Shown in pieces: positions 1 through 7,703 of a stretch of DNA of 64,000 nucleotides. Origin of the DNA: Microlunatus lacustris (GTDB taxonomy: Bacteria; Actinomycetota; Actinomycetes; Propionibacteriales; Propionibacteriaceae); NCBI GenBank assembly GCA_039527025.1, contig BAAAJN010000006.1:248001-312000 (forward strand), given 5' to 3'. The stretch's first letter is position 1, and each line of letters starts with the position of its first letter. The position numbers and the translations under genes were made by a program. The notes below the pieces were generated by a model. It ran no database searches and had not been told where the DNA came from. It saw nothing but the letters and a program-made list of their open reading frames with translations.

Positions 1-964
1 CGTCGCACAGCAGCGTCACCACGCTGCCCCGCTGCCCGGACGCCCGCATCTCCGCGACCAGCTGCAGGGCGCCCCACATGTTGGTCCCGGTCGAACCGCC
101 CACCCAGCGGTCCAGCTTCTCCGTCGTCCAGCGCATGGCCGCCACCGAGGCCGCGTCCGGCACCGCCACCATCCGGTCCACCACCTGCGGCACGAAGCTG
201 GGCTCCACCCGCGGCCGGCCGATGCCCTCGATCTTGGAGCCCGCGGCGGTGACGCCGGGGTCGCCGGTCCGCCAGGAGGCGTGGAAGGCCGAGCCCTCCG
301 GGTCGACGACGCAGAGCCGCGTGTCGAGCTTCTTCAGCCGCAGGAAGCGGCCGATCGTGGCGCTGGTGCCGCCGGTCCCGGCCCCGACGACCACCCAGGT
401 GGGCACCGGGTGCGGCTCCCGGTCGAGCTGGGCGAACATCGACTCGGCGATGTTGTTGTTGCCGCGCCAGTCGGTGGCCCGCTCGGCGTAGGTGAACTGG
501 TCGAGGAAGTAGCCACCGCAGGCCTCCGCGAGCTGGTCGGCCACCGCGTAGATCTCGCCCGGGTCGTCCACCAGGTGGCAGCGGCCGCCGTAGAACTCGA
601 TCAGCGCGCACTTCTCCCGCACCGTCGAGGCGGGCATCACGGCCACGAAGTCCAGGCCGAGCAGCCGGGCGAAGTAGGCCTCGCTGACCGCGGTCGAGCC
701 CGAGGACGCCTCGACCAGCGGGGTGCCCTCGGTGATCCAGCCGTTGCACAGCCCGTAGAGCACCAGCGAGCGGGCCAGCCGGTGCTTGAGGCTCCCGGTC
801 GGGTGCACCGACTCGTCCTTGAGGTAGAGGTCCACGCCCCAGTCCGGCGGCAGCGGGAAGACGTGCAGGTGGGTGTCGGCGCTGCGGTTGGCGTCCGCCT
901 CGACCTGGTCGATCGCCCAGGTCGACCAGGCCCGCTCCGGAGGCTTGGGTGTTCCACCGCTCAT
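1..964 (-). CDS. cds1: L-cysteine desulfhydrase / PLP-dependent cysteine synthase-family protein, 3' end cut by window edge
   Basis: The visible 321 residues match from memory the mycobacterial enzyme Cds1, which degrades L-cysteine to hydrogen sulfide, ammonia and pyruvate. They belong to the fold-type II PLP family of cysteine synthases. The presumed PLP lysine is K60 in the motif TGSLKHR. It is followed by a substrate/phosphate loop SSGSTAVSEAYFA and a glycine-rich cofactor loop GAGTGGTSA. The downstream motifs NNNIAESM and IEGIGRPRVEP are typical of Cds1 rather than of biosynthetic CysK. The start ATG is at 964. The C-terminus lies beyond the left edge, so length and tail cannot be judged. 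The protein is probably cytosolic. No partner genes are visible on this side. A cysteine synthase or cystathionine beta-synthase assignment is the alternative. Confidence 0.85.
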   Translation of the reverse strand, partial: MSGGTPKPPERAWSTWAIDQVEADANRSADTHLHVFPLPPDWGVDLYLKDESVHPTGSLKHRLARSLVLYGLCNGWITEGTPLVEASSGSTAVSEAYFARLLGLDFVAVMPASTVREKCALIEFYGGRCHLVDDPGEIYAVADQLAEACGGYFLDQFTYAERATDWRGNNNIAESMFAQLDREPHPVPTWVVVGAGTGGTSATIGRFLRLKKLDTRLCVVDPEGSAFHASWRTGDPGVTAAGSKIEGIGRPRVEPSFVPQVVDRMVAVPDAASVAAMRWTTEKLDRWVGGSTGTNMWGALQLVAEMRASGQRGSVVTLLCD

Positions 965-1000
965 GCCTCCCACGCTACCGACCCCCGCTCGCCCCACCGG

Positions 1001-1900
1001 TCAGATGATCGGCGGGTGCCCGGCCAGCAGCATCCGGCCGACGGTGCCCCAGCTCATCGGCCGCCGCCGGCCACCGGGCTGGGTCAGCCCCAGCCAGTAG
1101 CCGCGCAGCGTCTCGGCCAGCGCCACCCGCGAGCGCAGTCGCGAACCGCCCACCAGCACCCACGACAGCACGTAGAGCACCCCCACCGGCAGCGGCAGGT
1201 TGCGGCGGGCCAGCCAGACGCGGTTGCGGGCCTGGAAGCGGTAGAATTCGGCGTGCCGGGTGGGTTGGATCGCCGGGTGGTGCACCTCGATCTCGCCGTC
1301 GTAGCGGACGTGGAAGCCCCCGTCCCAGACCCGCCAGGCCAGCTCGATCCCCTCGTGGGCGTACCAGAAGCGCTCCGGCCAGCCGTTGGCGTAGTCGAAG
1401 GCCTCGCGGCGGATGGCGACCGCCCCCTCCCACACCGACATCGCCGGGCTGCTCCGCCCCGGGTCCCCCACGCGGAGCCGCGGGGTCCAGCGGCGCGGTG
1501 CGGGCCGGCCCTCGGGGTCCACGACCCGCGGCTGGATGAGACCGAGCTCCGGGTCGTCGCCGAACTGCCGGGCCATCGTGGCCAGCACCTGGTCGTGCGG
1601 CAGCCGCGCGTCGTCGTCGAGGAAGAACAGCAGGTCGCCCTCCACCAGCGGCACCCCGGCGTTCCGACCGGCGGGGATGCCCAGGTTCTCCGGCAACCGG
1701 TGGGCCCGGACGCCGGCGGGCAACCCCACGGGCTGCCAGCCGTTGCCGACCACCACCACGTCGAGCTCGACGCCGGTCTGGCCGAGCAGCGAGGTGAGGG
1801 CCCGGTCGAGGTCGTCGGGCCGGTTGCCCATGGTCAGCACGACGGCGCCCAAGCGGGGGACCTCCGCCGCCGGGCCGGCGGTCGGGCTCGGCGCGCTCAC
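1001..1900 (-). CDS. Glycosyltransferase family 2
   Basis: The 299-residue protein opens with the GT-A strand GAVVLTMGNRP and has the metal/nucleotide-binding triple aspartate LDDDARLP at about residues 95-97. A later acceptor-side motif HEGIELAWR is followed by a hydrophobic C-terminal stretch (VLYVLSWVLVGG) that may hold it to the membrane. It should transfer a sugar from a nucleotide-sugar donor; donor and acceptor cannot be read from the sequence. The GTG start at 1900 overlaps the stop of the upstream CDP-alcohol phosphotransferase by four bases (GTGA). The two are therefore translationally coupled and probably act on the same envelope lipid or polymer. The reading frame is open further upstream, but that part is a shadow of the neighbour. 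Confidence 0.85.
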   Translation of the reverse strand: MSAPSPTAGPAAEVPRLGAVVLTMGNRPDDLDRALTSLLGQTGVELDVVVVGNGWQPVGLPAGVRAHRLPENLGIPAGRNAGVPLVEGDLLFFLDDDARLPHDQVLATMARQFGDDPELGLIQPRVVDPEGRPAPRRWTPRLRVGDPGRSSPAMSVWEGAVAIRREAFDYANGWPERFWYAHEGIELAWRVWDGGFHVRYDGEIEVHHPAIQPTRHAEFYRFQARNRVWLARRNLPLPVGVLYVLSWVLVGGSRLRSRVALAETLRGYWLGLTQPGGRRRPMSWGTVGRMLLAGHPPII

Positions 1901-2700
1901 CGCAGCCGCGCGGACGCCAGCACGGCGGCGAGGTGGCCGATGACGGTGACCACGGCGGCGACCACGAGCCCGGCGAGCAGGACGCGGGTGGCGGCGCCGT
2001 CGGCGACCAGGTCCACCAGCGCCGCAGCCAGCACCAGCAGCGACAGCTCGACGGAGTGGAAGACGCGGTGGAAGGGCACGAAGCGCGCGAGCTGGCGAGC
2101 CCTGCGGAGCAGGCCCCGGGCAGGCACCCGCACCTCCTCGGCGTCGCGCACCTGGGTCATCTGCGCGTAGTGCCGGGCCACGTGCACGAGGTCGTTCTCG
2201 ACCTTGTTCAGCGCGACGAGCAGGCCGAGCAGCAGGCCGGCGCTGATCCACGGGCCGCTGGTCGCCAGGCCGCCGGTGGCCCGGACGCCCAGGGCGACGG
2301 CGATCCCGCACTCGGCGACGTAGTGGCCGACCCGGTCCAGGTAGACCCCCAGCGGGGACGAGGTGCCGCGCCAGCGCGCCACCTCCCCGTCGCTGCAGTC
2401 GAGCAGCATCTGCAGCTGGACGAGGACCACGACCAGCACCGCGCCAAGCAGGGTGGGCCAGCCGGTCGCCACCGCGGCCAGGGCGGCGCTGAGGATCATC
2501 AGCCAGGTCACGCCGTTGGCGGTGAAGCCGGCCCGGAGCAGCACGCGGGTGAGGTGGGGCGAGACGTCGCGGAGGTAGGCGTGGGCGACCCAGTGCTCCG
2601 CGCCCGCCCGGGTGCGGACGCTGGGCGGCTGGGTGACCTCGCGGAGCTGGGCGATCGTCGGAGCCGCGGGCCGCGTCGCGGCGAACGCTGGGTCGGTCAT
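1897..2700 (-). CDS. CDP-alcohol phosphotransferase family membrane protein with altered catalytic motif
   Basis: The 267-residue integral membrane protein carries the family signature D-x2-D-G-x2-A-R-x8-G-x3-D: D101, D104, G105, A108, R109, G118 and D122. Members move a phospho-alcohol from a CDP-alcohol (for example CDP-diacylglycerol or CDP-inositol) to an acceptor alcohol at the cytoplasmic membrane. The fourth acidic residue of the consensus, normally Asp four positions after D122 and thought to be the base, is a histidine (H126). Several hydrophobic segments flank the motif (about 62-98 and 130-180). The gene is coupled by GTGA overlap to a glycosyltransferase, so a glycosylated phospho-head-group is a reasonable guess. 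The ATG at 2700 overlaps the stop of a 15-codon upstream frame. Substrate unknown. Confidence 0.82.
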   Translation of the reverse strand: MTDPAFAATRPAAPTIAQLREVTQPPSVRTRAGAEHWVAHAYLRDVSPHLTRVLLRAGFTANGVTWLMILSAALAAVATGWPTLLGAVLVVVLVQLQMLLDCSDGEVARWRGTSSPLGVYLDRVGHYVAECGIAVALGVRATGGLATSGPWISAGLLLGLLVALNKVENDLVHVARHYAQMTQVRDAEEVRVPARGLLRRARQLARFVPFHRVFHSVELSLLVLAAALVDLVADGAATRVLLAGLVVAAVVTVIGHLAAVLASARLR

Positions 2701-2744
2701 CCGGCTGCCGCCCGGAGTTCATCCAGAGTTGGGGCGGCGGACAT
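2697..2744 (-). CDS. Possible 15-residue upstream (leader) ORF coupled to the CDP-alcohol phosphotransferase
   Basis: An ATG at 2744 opens a short frame, MSAAPTLDELRAAAG, whose TGA overlaps the ATG of the phosphotransferase gene (GGATGACC). A TANNNT-type hexamer (TAGGCT, minus strand) ends seven bases before the ATG, the distance expected for a leaderless transcript. The peptide resembles the start of the following protein (APTIAQLRE), so it may be a leader for coupled translation. Alternatively it is the true N-terminus displaced by a one-base frameshift. There is no independent proof that it is translated. Confidence 0.35.
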   Translation of the reverse strand: MSAAPTLDELRAAAG

Positions 2745-2833
2745 GACGCTCAGCCTAGCCGCCGCAGCGCTGCCCCCTGCCCCCGCAGCCCCGCGCGGTT
2801 GTCCCGGCCGGTGCCGCGACGCATACTCGACCC

Positions 2834-3091
2834 ATGGGGCGGTACCTGCCGATCATCATCGTGGCCCTGCTGATGATCTACTGCGTGGTCGAGGTGGCTC
2901 AGGCGCAACCGCTCGCCGTCCGCCGGATGCCCCGCTGGCTGTGGGCCGTGGCCATCATCTGCGTGCCGCTGGTCGGGGCCGTCGCCTGGCTGCTGCTCGG
3001 ACGGCCCACCGCCGAGAGCCGGGGCGAGCGTCGCCCGCGTCCCCGCCCGACTGCGCCCGACGACGACATCGACTTCCTCCGCGGCCTGTAG
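2834..3091 (+). CDS. Small PLDc_N-domain membrane protein
   Basis: The 85-residue protein has a hydrophobic N-terminal helix (YLPIIIVALLMIYCVVEV) and a second helix at about residues 40-58 (WLWAVAIICVPLVGAVAWLLLG), then a short polar tail rich in Arg and Pro. The pattern of two helices with W-AVAII-P--G-----LLGRP is the PLDc_N (phospholipase D nuclease N-terminal) module. Actinobacteria encode this as a free-standing membrane protein of unknown function. It is divergent from the envelope genes to its left and convergent with the glycerophosphotransferase to its right. No enzymatic motif is present. Confidence 0.8.
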   Translation: MGRYLPIIIVALLMIYCVVEVAQAQPLAVRRMPRWLWAVAIICVPLVGAVAWLLLGRPTAESRGERRPRPRPTAPDDDIDFLRGL

Positions 3092-3102
3092 CTCGACTCC
3101 GC

Positions 3103-4308
3103 TCAGCCCTCCGCGTCGGCGAGGGCGTAGCACGCCTCGACCGCGGCAGCGAAGCGCGCGGTGCTGGCCCGGCCGGCGGTCTCGCCGAAGTAGTGGCGGG
3201 TGAGGTCGGCCAGCGCCGCACCGTCTTGCCCCTGCAGCCGTTCGAGCACCCGGTCGGCGTGCTGGGCAGCCAGCAGCGGTAGCCGTTCCAGCAGGGCGGA
3301 CGGGGGGCGCAGCGCCCCGCGGGCCGGCTCGGTGACCACCAGCGGCTTGCCGGTGGCCAGCCAGTCGTAGGCCACCGCGGACACGTCGGTCACGCAGGCG
3401 TCGGCGAAGGTCCACTGCCACCCGTACGGCCCGGTGTCGACGAGGTGGTCCTCCCCCGCCCGGGCCAGCAGCCCGCGGATCCGCCGGTCGGCGGTAGCGT
3501 GCGCGGCGGAGGCGACACCGGTCCGCGGGTGCGGGCGGTAGAGGACCCGGATGTCACCGGCGTGGAGCAGCGCCTCGACCAGCGGCACGCCGTGCGAAGC
3601 CAGTGAGCCGTAGCCGATGCTCGGCCGGTCCCCCTCCCAGGTGGGCGCGTAGAGCACCCGCCGCCGCCCGTCGGGTGCCCAGTCCGGCGCACCCGGGTAC
3701 GCGTGGTCCAGCTGTGGCCGGCCGATCTGCGCGGTGCGGGTGGCCGGGTCGAAGCCGCGCAGCGCCGCGCCCAGCCGCTCGCTGCCGGCCGGCCCGCCGA
3801 CGAAGGTCAGGTCGTAGGCCTTGTGCTGGTTCGACACGCTGGAGGCCTTGTCGCTCTCGCCGTGGCCCAGCTGCACGTGCACGGGCGCGGCGAAGCGGAG
3901 CATCCGGAAGTTCGCCTCCACCTGGTTCAGGTAGAGCACCACTCGGACGTCCCGCTCGGCGACCAGCGTCTCCAGCGCCGCACTGCCGCGGGCCAGCGTG
4001 ACGGGCAGCCGGCTGCGCCGCAGCACCGCCTCGCCGGTGTCGGCCCGGTCCACCACGACCACCACCGGCCGCTGCGCGGCGAGCTCCTCCAGCGGGAGCC
4101 GCCACTGCTCGAACTGGTAGAGGTTCTCCGGGCCGGTCGCGAAGAAGACGGCCACCGCCCGCTGGGGCAGCATCGCCTGCCGGGCCGCGCGACGGGCGAA
4201 GCGGGGGGCACCGACCTCGTTCGCGGCCCGGGTCACGGCCACCCGGGCCAGCCGGCCCGCGCGCCGCACCGGTCGCAGGGCTCCCGCCGGCAGTACGGGC
4301 GCGCGCAT
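3103..4308 (-). CDS. CDP-glycerol:glycerophosphate glycerophosphotransferase-like protein (teichoic-acid type)
   Basis: The 401-residue product resembles the Glyphos_transf family, which polymerises glycerol- or ribitol-phosphate from CDP-activated precursors on the cytoplasmic face of the membrane. Visible marks are LGHGESDK (the histidine-glycine motif of the catalytic centre), VLYAPTWEGDRPS and VLYRPHPRTG. The family's C-terminal signature VTDVSAVAYDWLATGKPLV is also present. I chose the ATG at 4308, two bases after the gnd stop, because the longer frame upstream only reads antisense-like, Arg-rich sequence out of gnd. This placement suggests co-transcription with gnd. With the nearby glycosyltransferase and CDP-alcohol phosphotransferase it points to a phosphate-containing envelope polymer. 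The polymer itself cannot be named. Confidence 0.8.
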   Translation of the reverse strand: MRAPVLPAGALRPVRRAGRLARVAVTRAANEVGAPRFARRAARQAMLPQRAVAVFFATGPENLYQFEQWRLPLEELAAQRPVVVVVDRADTGEAVLRRSRLPVTLARGSAALETLVAERDVRVVLYLNQVEANFRMLRFAAPVHVQLGHGESDKASSVSNQHKAYDLTFVGGPAGSERLGAALRGFDPATRTAQIGRPQLDHAYPGAPDWAPDGRRRVLYAPTWEGDRPSIGYGSLASHGVPLVEALLHAGDIRVLYRPHPRTGVASAAHATADRRIRGLLARAGEDHLVDTGPYGWQWTFADACVTDVSAVAYDWLATGKPLVVTEPARGALRPPSALLERLPLLAAQHADRVLERLQGQDGAALADLTRHYFGETAGRASTARFAAAVEACYALADAEG

Positions 4309-4310
4309 CC

Positions 4311-5810
4311 TCAGGCCGGCGTCGGGTCCGACTTCTCCGCCGGCTCCGGGGGCAGCACCTGCGCGTCCGCGTCGTCGATCGAGGTCTCGCTGCGGTCGGC
4401 GGTCCACTCGGTGTGGAAGGAACCCGGCTTGTCGACGCGCCGGTAGGTGTGCGCGCCGAAGAAGTCGCGCTGCGCCTGGATCAGCGCCGCCGGCAGCCGC
4501 TCGGCCCGGATGCCGTCGTAGTAGGCCAGCGAGGAGGAGAACGCCGGCGTCGGGATGCCGTTCTGCGCCGCCAGGGCGACCACCCGCCGCCAGGCGGCCA
4601 GGCTGGCGCCCACCGCATCGGCGAAGTAGTCGTCGGCCAGCAGCAGCGGCAGGTCCGCGTCGCGCTCGTAGGCCTCGGTGATCCGGTTCAGGAAACGGGC
4701 GCGGATGATGCAGCCGCCCCGCCAGATCCGGGCCATGGCCCCGCGGTCGATGTCCCAGCCGTACTCGGCGCTGGCGGCAGCGATCTGGTCGAAGCCCTGG
4801 GAGTAGGCGACCACCTTCGAGGCGTAGAGCGCCTGCCGGACGTCCTCGACGAAGGCGTCGCGGTCGGGCACGTCCCAGTCCGCGGTGTGCGCGGCCAGCT
4901 TGCCCCGGGCGGCCTCGCGCTGGGGGACCGAGCCCGACAGCGCCCGGGCGAAGGTGGCCTCGGCGATGCCGGTGATCGGCACGCCGAGGTCGAGGGCGTT
5001 CTGCACCGTCCAGCGGCCGGTCCCCTTCTGCTCGGCCCGGTCCTGGATCAGGTCCACGAAGGCCTGGCCGCTCTCGGCGTCGGTGTGGGCCAGCACCTCG
5101 GCGGTGATCTCGATCAGGAAGCTCTCGAGGTCGCCCTCGTTCCAGGTGCGGAAGATCTCCGCGATCTCGGCCGCACCGGCCCCGGTGCCCTGCTTGATGA
5201 GGTCATACGCCTCGGCGATCAGCTGCATGTCGGCGTACTCGATGCCGTTGTGCACCATCTTGACGAAGTGGCCGGCGCCGTCCGGGCCGACGTAGGTGCA
5301 GCACGGCACGCCGTCGACCTTCGCCGCGATGTCCTCCAGCAGCGGGCCCAGCGACTCGTAGGACTTGCGCGATCCGCCCGGCATGATCGACGGGCCCTTC
5401 AGCGCGCCCTCCTCGCCACCGGAGACACCGGTGCCGACGAAGTGCAGGCCGTGCTCCTTGAGCTGGGTCTCCCGCCGGATGGTGTCGGGGAAGTGCGCGT
5501 TCCCGGCGTCGATGACGATGTCGTCGGTCTCGAGCAGCGGGATCAGCTCCTCGATCACCGCGTCGGTGGCCCGACCCGCCTTGACCATGATGATCACCCG
5601 GCGCGGCCGCTCGAGGGAGGCGACGAAGTCGGCCATCGACTCCGAGGGCACGAAGGTGCCCTCGGAGCCGGCTTCGGTGAGCAGCGACTCGGTCTTGGCG
5701 TAGGTGCGGTTGTGGATGGCCACCCGGTGGCCGTGCCGTGCGAAGTTCCTGGCCAGGTTGCGACCCATGACGGCGAGGCCGGTCACACCGATCTGGGCGA
5801 GCTCAGGCAT
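4311..5810 (-). CDS. gnd: NADP+-dependent 6-phosphogluconate dehydrogenase, decarboxylating
   Basis: This oxidative pentose phosphate enzyme converts 6-phosphogluconate to ribulose 5-phosphate, CO2 and NADPH in the cytosol. At 499 residues it belongs to the long, dimeric GndA form. The N-terminal Rossmann fold starts with GVTGLAVMGRNLARN. The substrate loop GTGVSGGEEGALKGPSIMPGG and the catalytic helix GHFVKMVHNGIEYADMQ, with its conserved Lys and Asn, are intact. The C-terminal all-helical domain ends with SSLAYYDGIRAERLPAALIQAQRDFFGAHTY-type sequence, as in the family. The ATG at 5810 is the only sensible start. It is followed after two bases by the glycerophosphotransferase gene, an unusual partner that may reflect shared expression rather than a shared pathway. 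Confidence 0.96.
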   Translation of the reverse strand: MPELAQIGVTGLAVMGRNLARNFARHGHRVAIHNRTYAKTESLLTEAGSEGTFVPSESMADFVASLERPRRVIIMVKAGRATDAVIEELIPLLETDDIVIDAGNAHFPDTIRRETQLKEHGLHFVGTGVSGGEEGALKGPSIMPGGSRKSYESLGPLLEDIAAKVDGVPCCTYVGPDGAGHFVKMVHNGIEYADMQLIAEAYDLIKQGTGAGAAEIAEIFRTWNEGDLESFLIEITAEVLAHTDAESGQAFVDLIQDRAEQKGTGRWTVQNALDLGVPITGIAEATFARALSGSVPQREAARGKLAAHTADWDVPDRDAFVEDVRQALYASKVVAYSQGFDQIAAASAEYGWDIDRGAMARIWRGGCIIRARFLNRITEAYERDADLPLLLADDYFADAVGASLAAWRRVVALAAQNGIPTPAFSSSLAYYDGIRAERLPAALIQAQRDFFGAHTYRRVDKPGSFHTEWTADRSETSIDDADAQVLPPEPAEKSDPTPA

Positions 5811-5939
5811 GCAGGGACTCCTCGGGGGCTGTGAGACGATCAGAGCGCGATCAGTTCGCGCGGCTCAGCGTAACCACACGCTCCCGGGGTGGGCCGCGGC
5901 TGGCGCCGCAGTCTCATCACCAGAAGCCGGAGGAACGTC

Positions 5940-6944
5940 ATGCTCCAGCCGCTGGGCATCAGCGCCGAGGCGGAAGCGATCTACCTGGTGCTCGCGCCTA
6001 TCGGGAACGCCAGCAGCGCCCAGCTCGCCGAGCTGAGCGCCGTGCCCCCGGACGAGCTCGAGCGCAGGCTCGACGAGCTGCGCAAGCTCGGCCTGGCCAC
6101 CGAGCTGTCCCGTGGGAGCTGGCGCGCGCTCCCCCTCCCCGACGTCGCCAACGCCCTCAAGGCCCAGCGGCTGTCGGAGCTGGAGATGGCCAGCCTGGCC
6201 GCGGAGTCGCTGCACAGCCACCTGCTGGCCGCCACCCAGAACCAGAGCGACGACATCCGCATCGTCGTGGGACGGGAGGCCATCTCGGCCAGCAACTCCG
6301 ACCTCTGCGCCAAGGCGCAGAAGGAGATCTGCATGTTCGACAAGCCGCCCTACGCCGACGAGCGCGAGGCGGACGAGCGGATCCTCGAGGAGGGGGCCGA
6401 GGAGTGGAAGGCGCTGGACCGGGGCACCGGGCTGCGCTGCGTCTACCACCCGGGCTTCGACGCGGACCGGCTGAAGGAGCTGTCGCTGTTCGCCGCCAAG
6501 GGCGAGGAGTCCCGGACGGCCCCGGTTCCGATGAAGCTCGTCATCGTCGACGCCTCGGTGGCGCTGATCCCGTCGATGCGGTCCTACCTGCCCGGCCACG
6601 AGTTGCGGATGTCGATCGTGCGGCACCCGCTGCTGGTGGAGGCCCTGCAGTGGCTGTTCGAGGCGGTCTGGGACACCGCGGTGCCCATCGTCGCCTCGAC
6701 GTACACCGAGAACGACCCGCGCCGCCAGATGCTGATGTCGCTGCTGATGACCGGCTCGACCGACCAGGCGATCGCCAGCAACCTCGGCATCAACGTGCGG
6801 TCGGTGCGGCGCTGGATCTCGGAGCTGATGGACGAGCTGGGCGTCACCACGCGGCTGCAGCTGGGTGCGGCGATGGTGCGCGCCGAGTACATCCGCACCC
6901 AGACCTACGCCAAGGTCGACGCGGGCACCTTCTCCCGGTCCTAG
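5940..6944 (+). CDS. TrmB-like / LuxR-type helix-turn-helix transcriptional regulator
   Basis: The 334-residue regulator has three parts. An N-terminal winged helix of TrmB type covers about residues 1-75 (AEAIYLVLAPIGNASSAQL). A middle sensor-like region covers about 90-255 with phospholipase D-like sensor features, and a C-terminal LuxR-type helix-turn-helix covers about 270-325 (STDQAIASNLGINVRSVRRW). Such proteins are common in actinobacteria and generally lack known ligands. The start at 5940 is preceded by GGAGGAA at good spacing; an ATG-type start 51 bases upstream has no such site. The gene stands alone, divergent from gnd and tail-to-tail with a small secreted-peptide gene. Whether that peptide is its signal is only inference. 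Confidence 0.8.
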   Translation: MLQPLGISAEAEAIYLVLAPIGNASSAQLAELSAVPPDELERRLDELRKLGLATELSRGSWRALPLPDVANALKAQRLSELEMASLAAESLHSHLLAATQNQSDDIRIVVGREAISASNSDLCAKAQKEICMFDKPPYADEREADERILEEGAEEWKALDRGTGLRCVYHPGFDADRLKELSLFAAKGEESRTAPVPMKLVIVDASVALIPSMRSYLPGHELRMSIVRHPLLVEALQWLFEAVWDTAVPIVASTYTENDPRRQMLMSLLMTGSTDQAIASNLGINVRSVRRWISELMDELGVTTRLQLGAAMVRAEYIRTQTYAKVDAGTFSRS

Positions 6945-6954
6945 GAACGCACGA

Positions 6955-6986
6955 GCGCCCGCGCCCCCCGAGGGGAACGCGGGCGC
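6955..6986 (+). terminator. Intrinsic-type hairpin terminator after the TrmB/LuxR regulator
   Basis: Ten bases after the stop codon a perfect 9-bp stem (GCGCCCGCG / CGCGGGCGC) encloses a 14-base loop that can itself pair (CCCC/GGGG). No U-tract follows, as is usual in actinobacteria. It lies between two converging genes and could serve both. Confidence 0.75.
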
Positions 6987-7054
6987 TGGAGCTGGGGTGG
7001 TGGCCGGTCACGCTGCAGGACGCAGCGGGACCGGCCGACCCCGGTGCGGCCGGG

Positions 7055-7210
7055 TCAGACGCCGCGGCCGTCGGTGGTCACGATCGACCTGACGCCGCGG
7101 CCGGCGTCGTCGGAGGTGACGGTCGCGGCGGTGCCGCCGACGAGCAGCAGCGTGACGACGGCAGCGCTGGCGCCGGCGACGATCTTGCGAGCGGTACGTG
7201 AAGTGCGCAT
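7055..7210 (-). CDS. Short secreted or membrane-anchored peptide, 51 residues
   Basis: The ATG at 7210 is preceded by GGAAGGAAAT at suitable spacing. The product begins with a basic region (MRTSRTARK), then a hydrophobic core (IVAGASAAVVTLLLVGG) and a small-residue stretch where signal peptidase could cut (GGTAA). That would leave a mature peptide of roughly 22 residues ending in TTDGRGV. The tail contains two GRGV units 11 residues apart, encoded by a 13-bp direct repeat (7058-7070 and 7091-7103). No family is recognised. It is tail-to-tail with the TrmB/LuxR regulator. The longer antisense-like frame through this stretch is Arg-rich and was rejected. Confidence 0.6.
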   Translation of the reverse strand: MRTSRTARKIVAGASAAVVTLLLVGGTAATVTSDDAGRGVRSIVTTDGRGV

Positions 7211-7703
7211 GAGGGGATTTCCTTCCGATTTGTCCCACCATCGGGGGGAGGGTGTTGATGGCGGGAACCTGACGTTTCAAGAGGAAATCTATGCAGCCCG
7301 GGCAGACCGCGTCACCACCCAGCGCTGTCAAGTATCGGACATGTCCACAACTGGACATGCCAAAATCGCGTTAGGTGCCAGAACCGGCCACCTACGCGTG
7401 AGGGACGTCGATCACCGCACCCGGTCCACAGCCCCCGTGGTCGTGGAATCGCTCGCTCCTGCGCGGAGGAGCCGTCACCGTGTGCCGGCCATCTCGACCG
7501 GAGAAAGCCGGGGCGCCTTTCGTCCCGCCCATTTCCGCTGATCAGCCTTTCTCCATTACCCGGCGTCGTCAAGGGTGCCACGTCGAATTCCGCCACCAGT
7601 TCTCGATCGCGGCCCCCAGCTGCGGCGCCGGGCGTCGGCGTACCGTGGCCTGTCAGTGGTCCCTGCCAGCATCATCTCCGACGACGAGACCCCGGGAGAC
7701 CCC
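7211..7703. other. Non-coding divergent region between the secreted-peptide gene and the M4 protease gene
   Basis: About 490 bases without a convincing gene. The part near 7270-7400 is clearly less GC-rich than the rest of the window (for example AGAGGAAATCTATGC and AATCGCGTTAGG), as expected of promoters. One half-site resembling the rhamnose operator (CTTGAAACGTCAG, minus strand, 7269-7281) occurs here but lacks the second half. No hairpin or riboswitch was recognised. Confidence 0.5.

Noticed and set aside
7269..7281. CTTGAAACGTCAG resembling the rhamnose operator
   Set aside because: Only the left half matches; far from any rhamnose gene, so probably chance.
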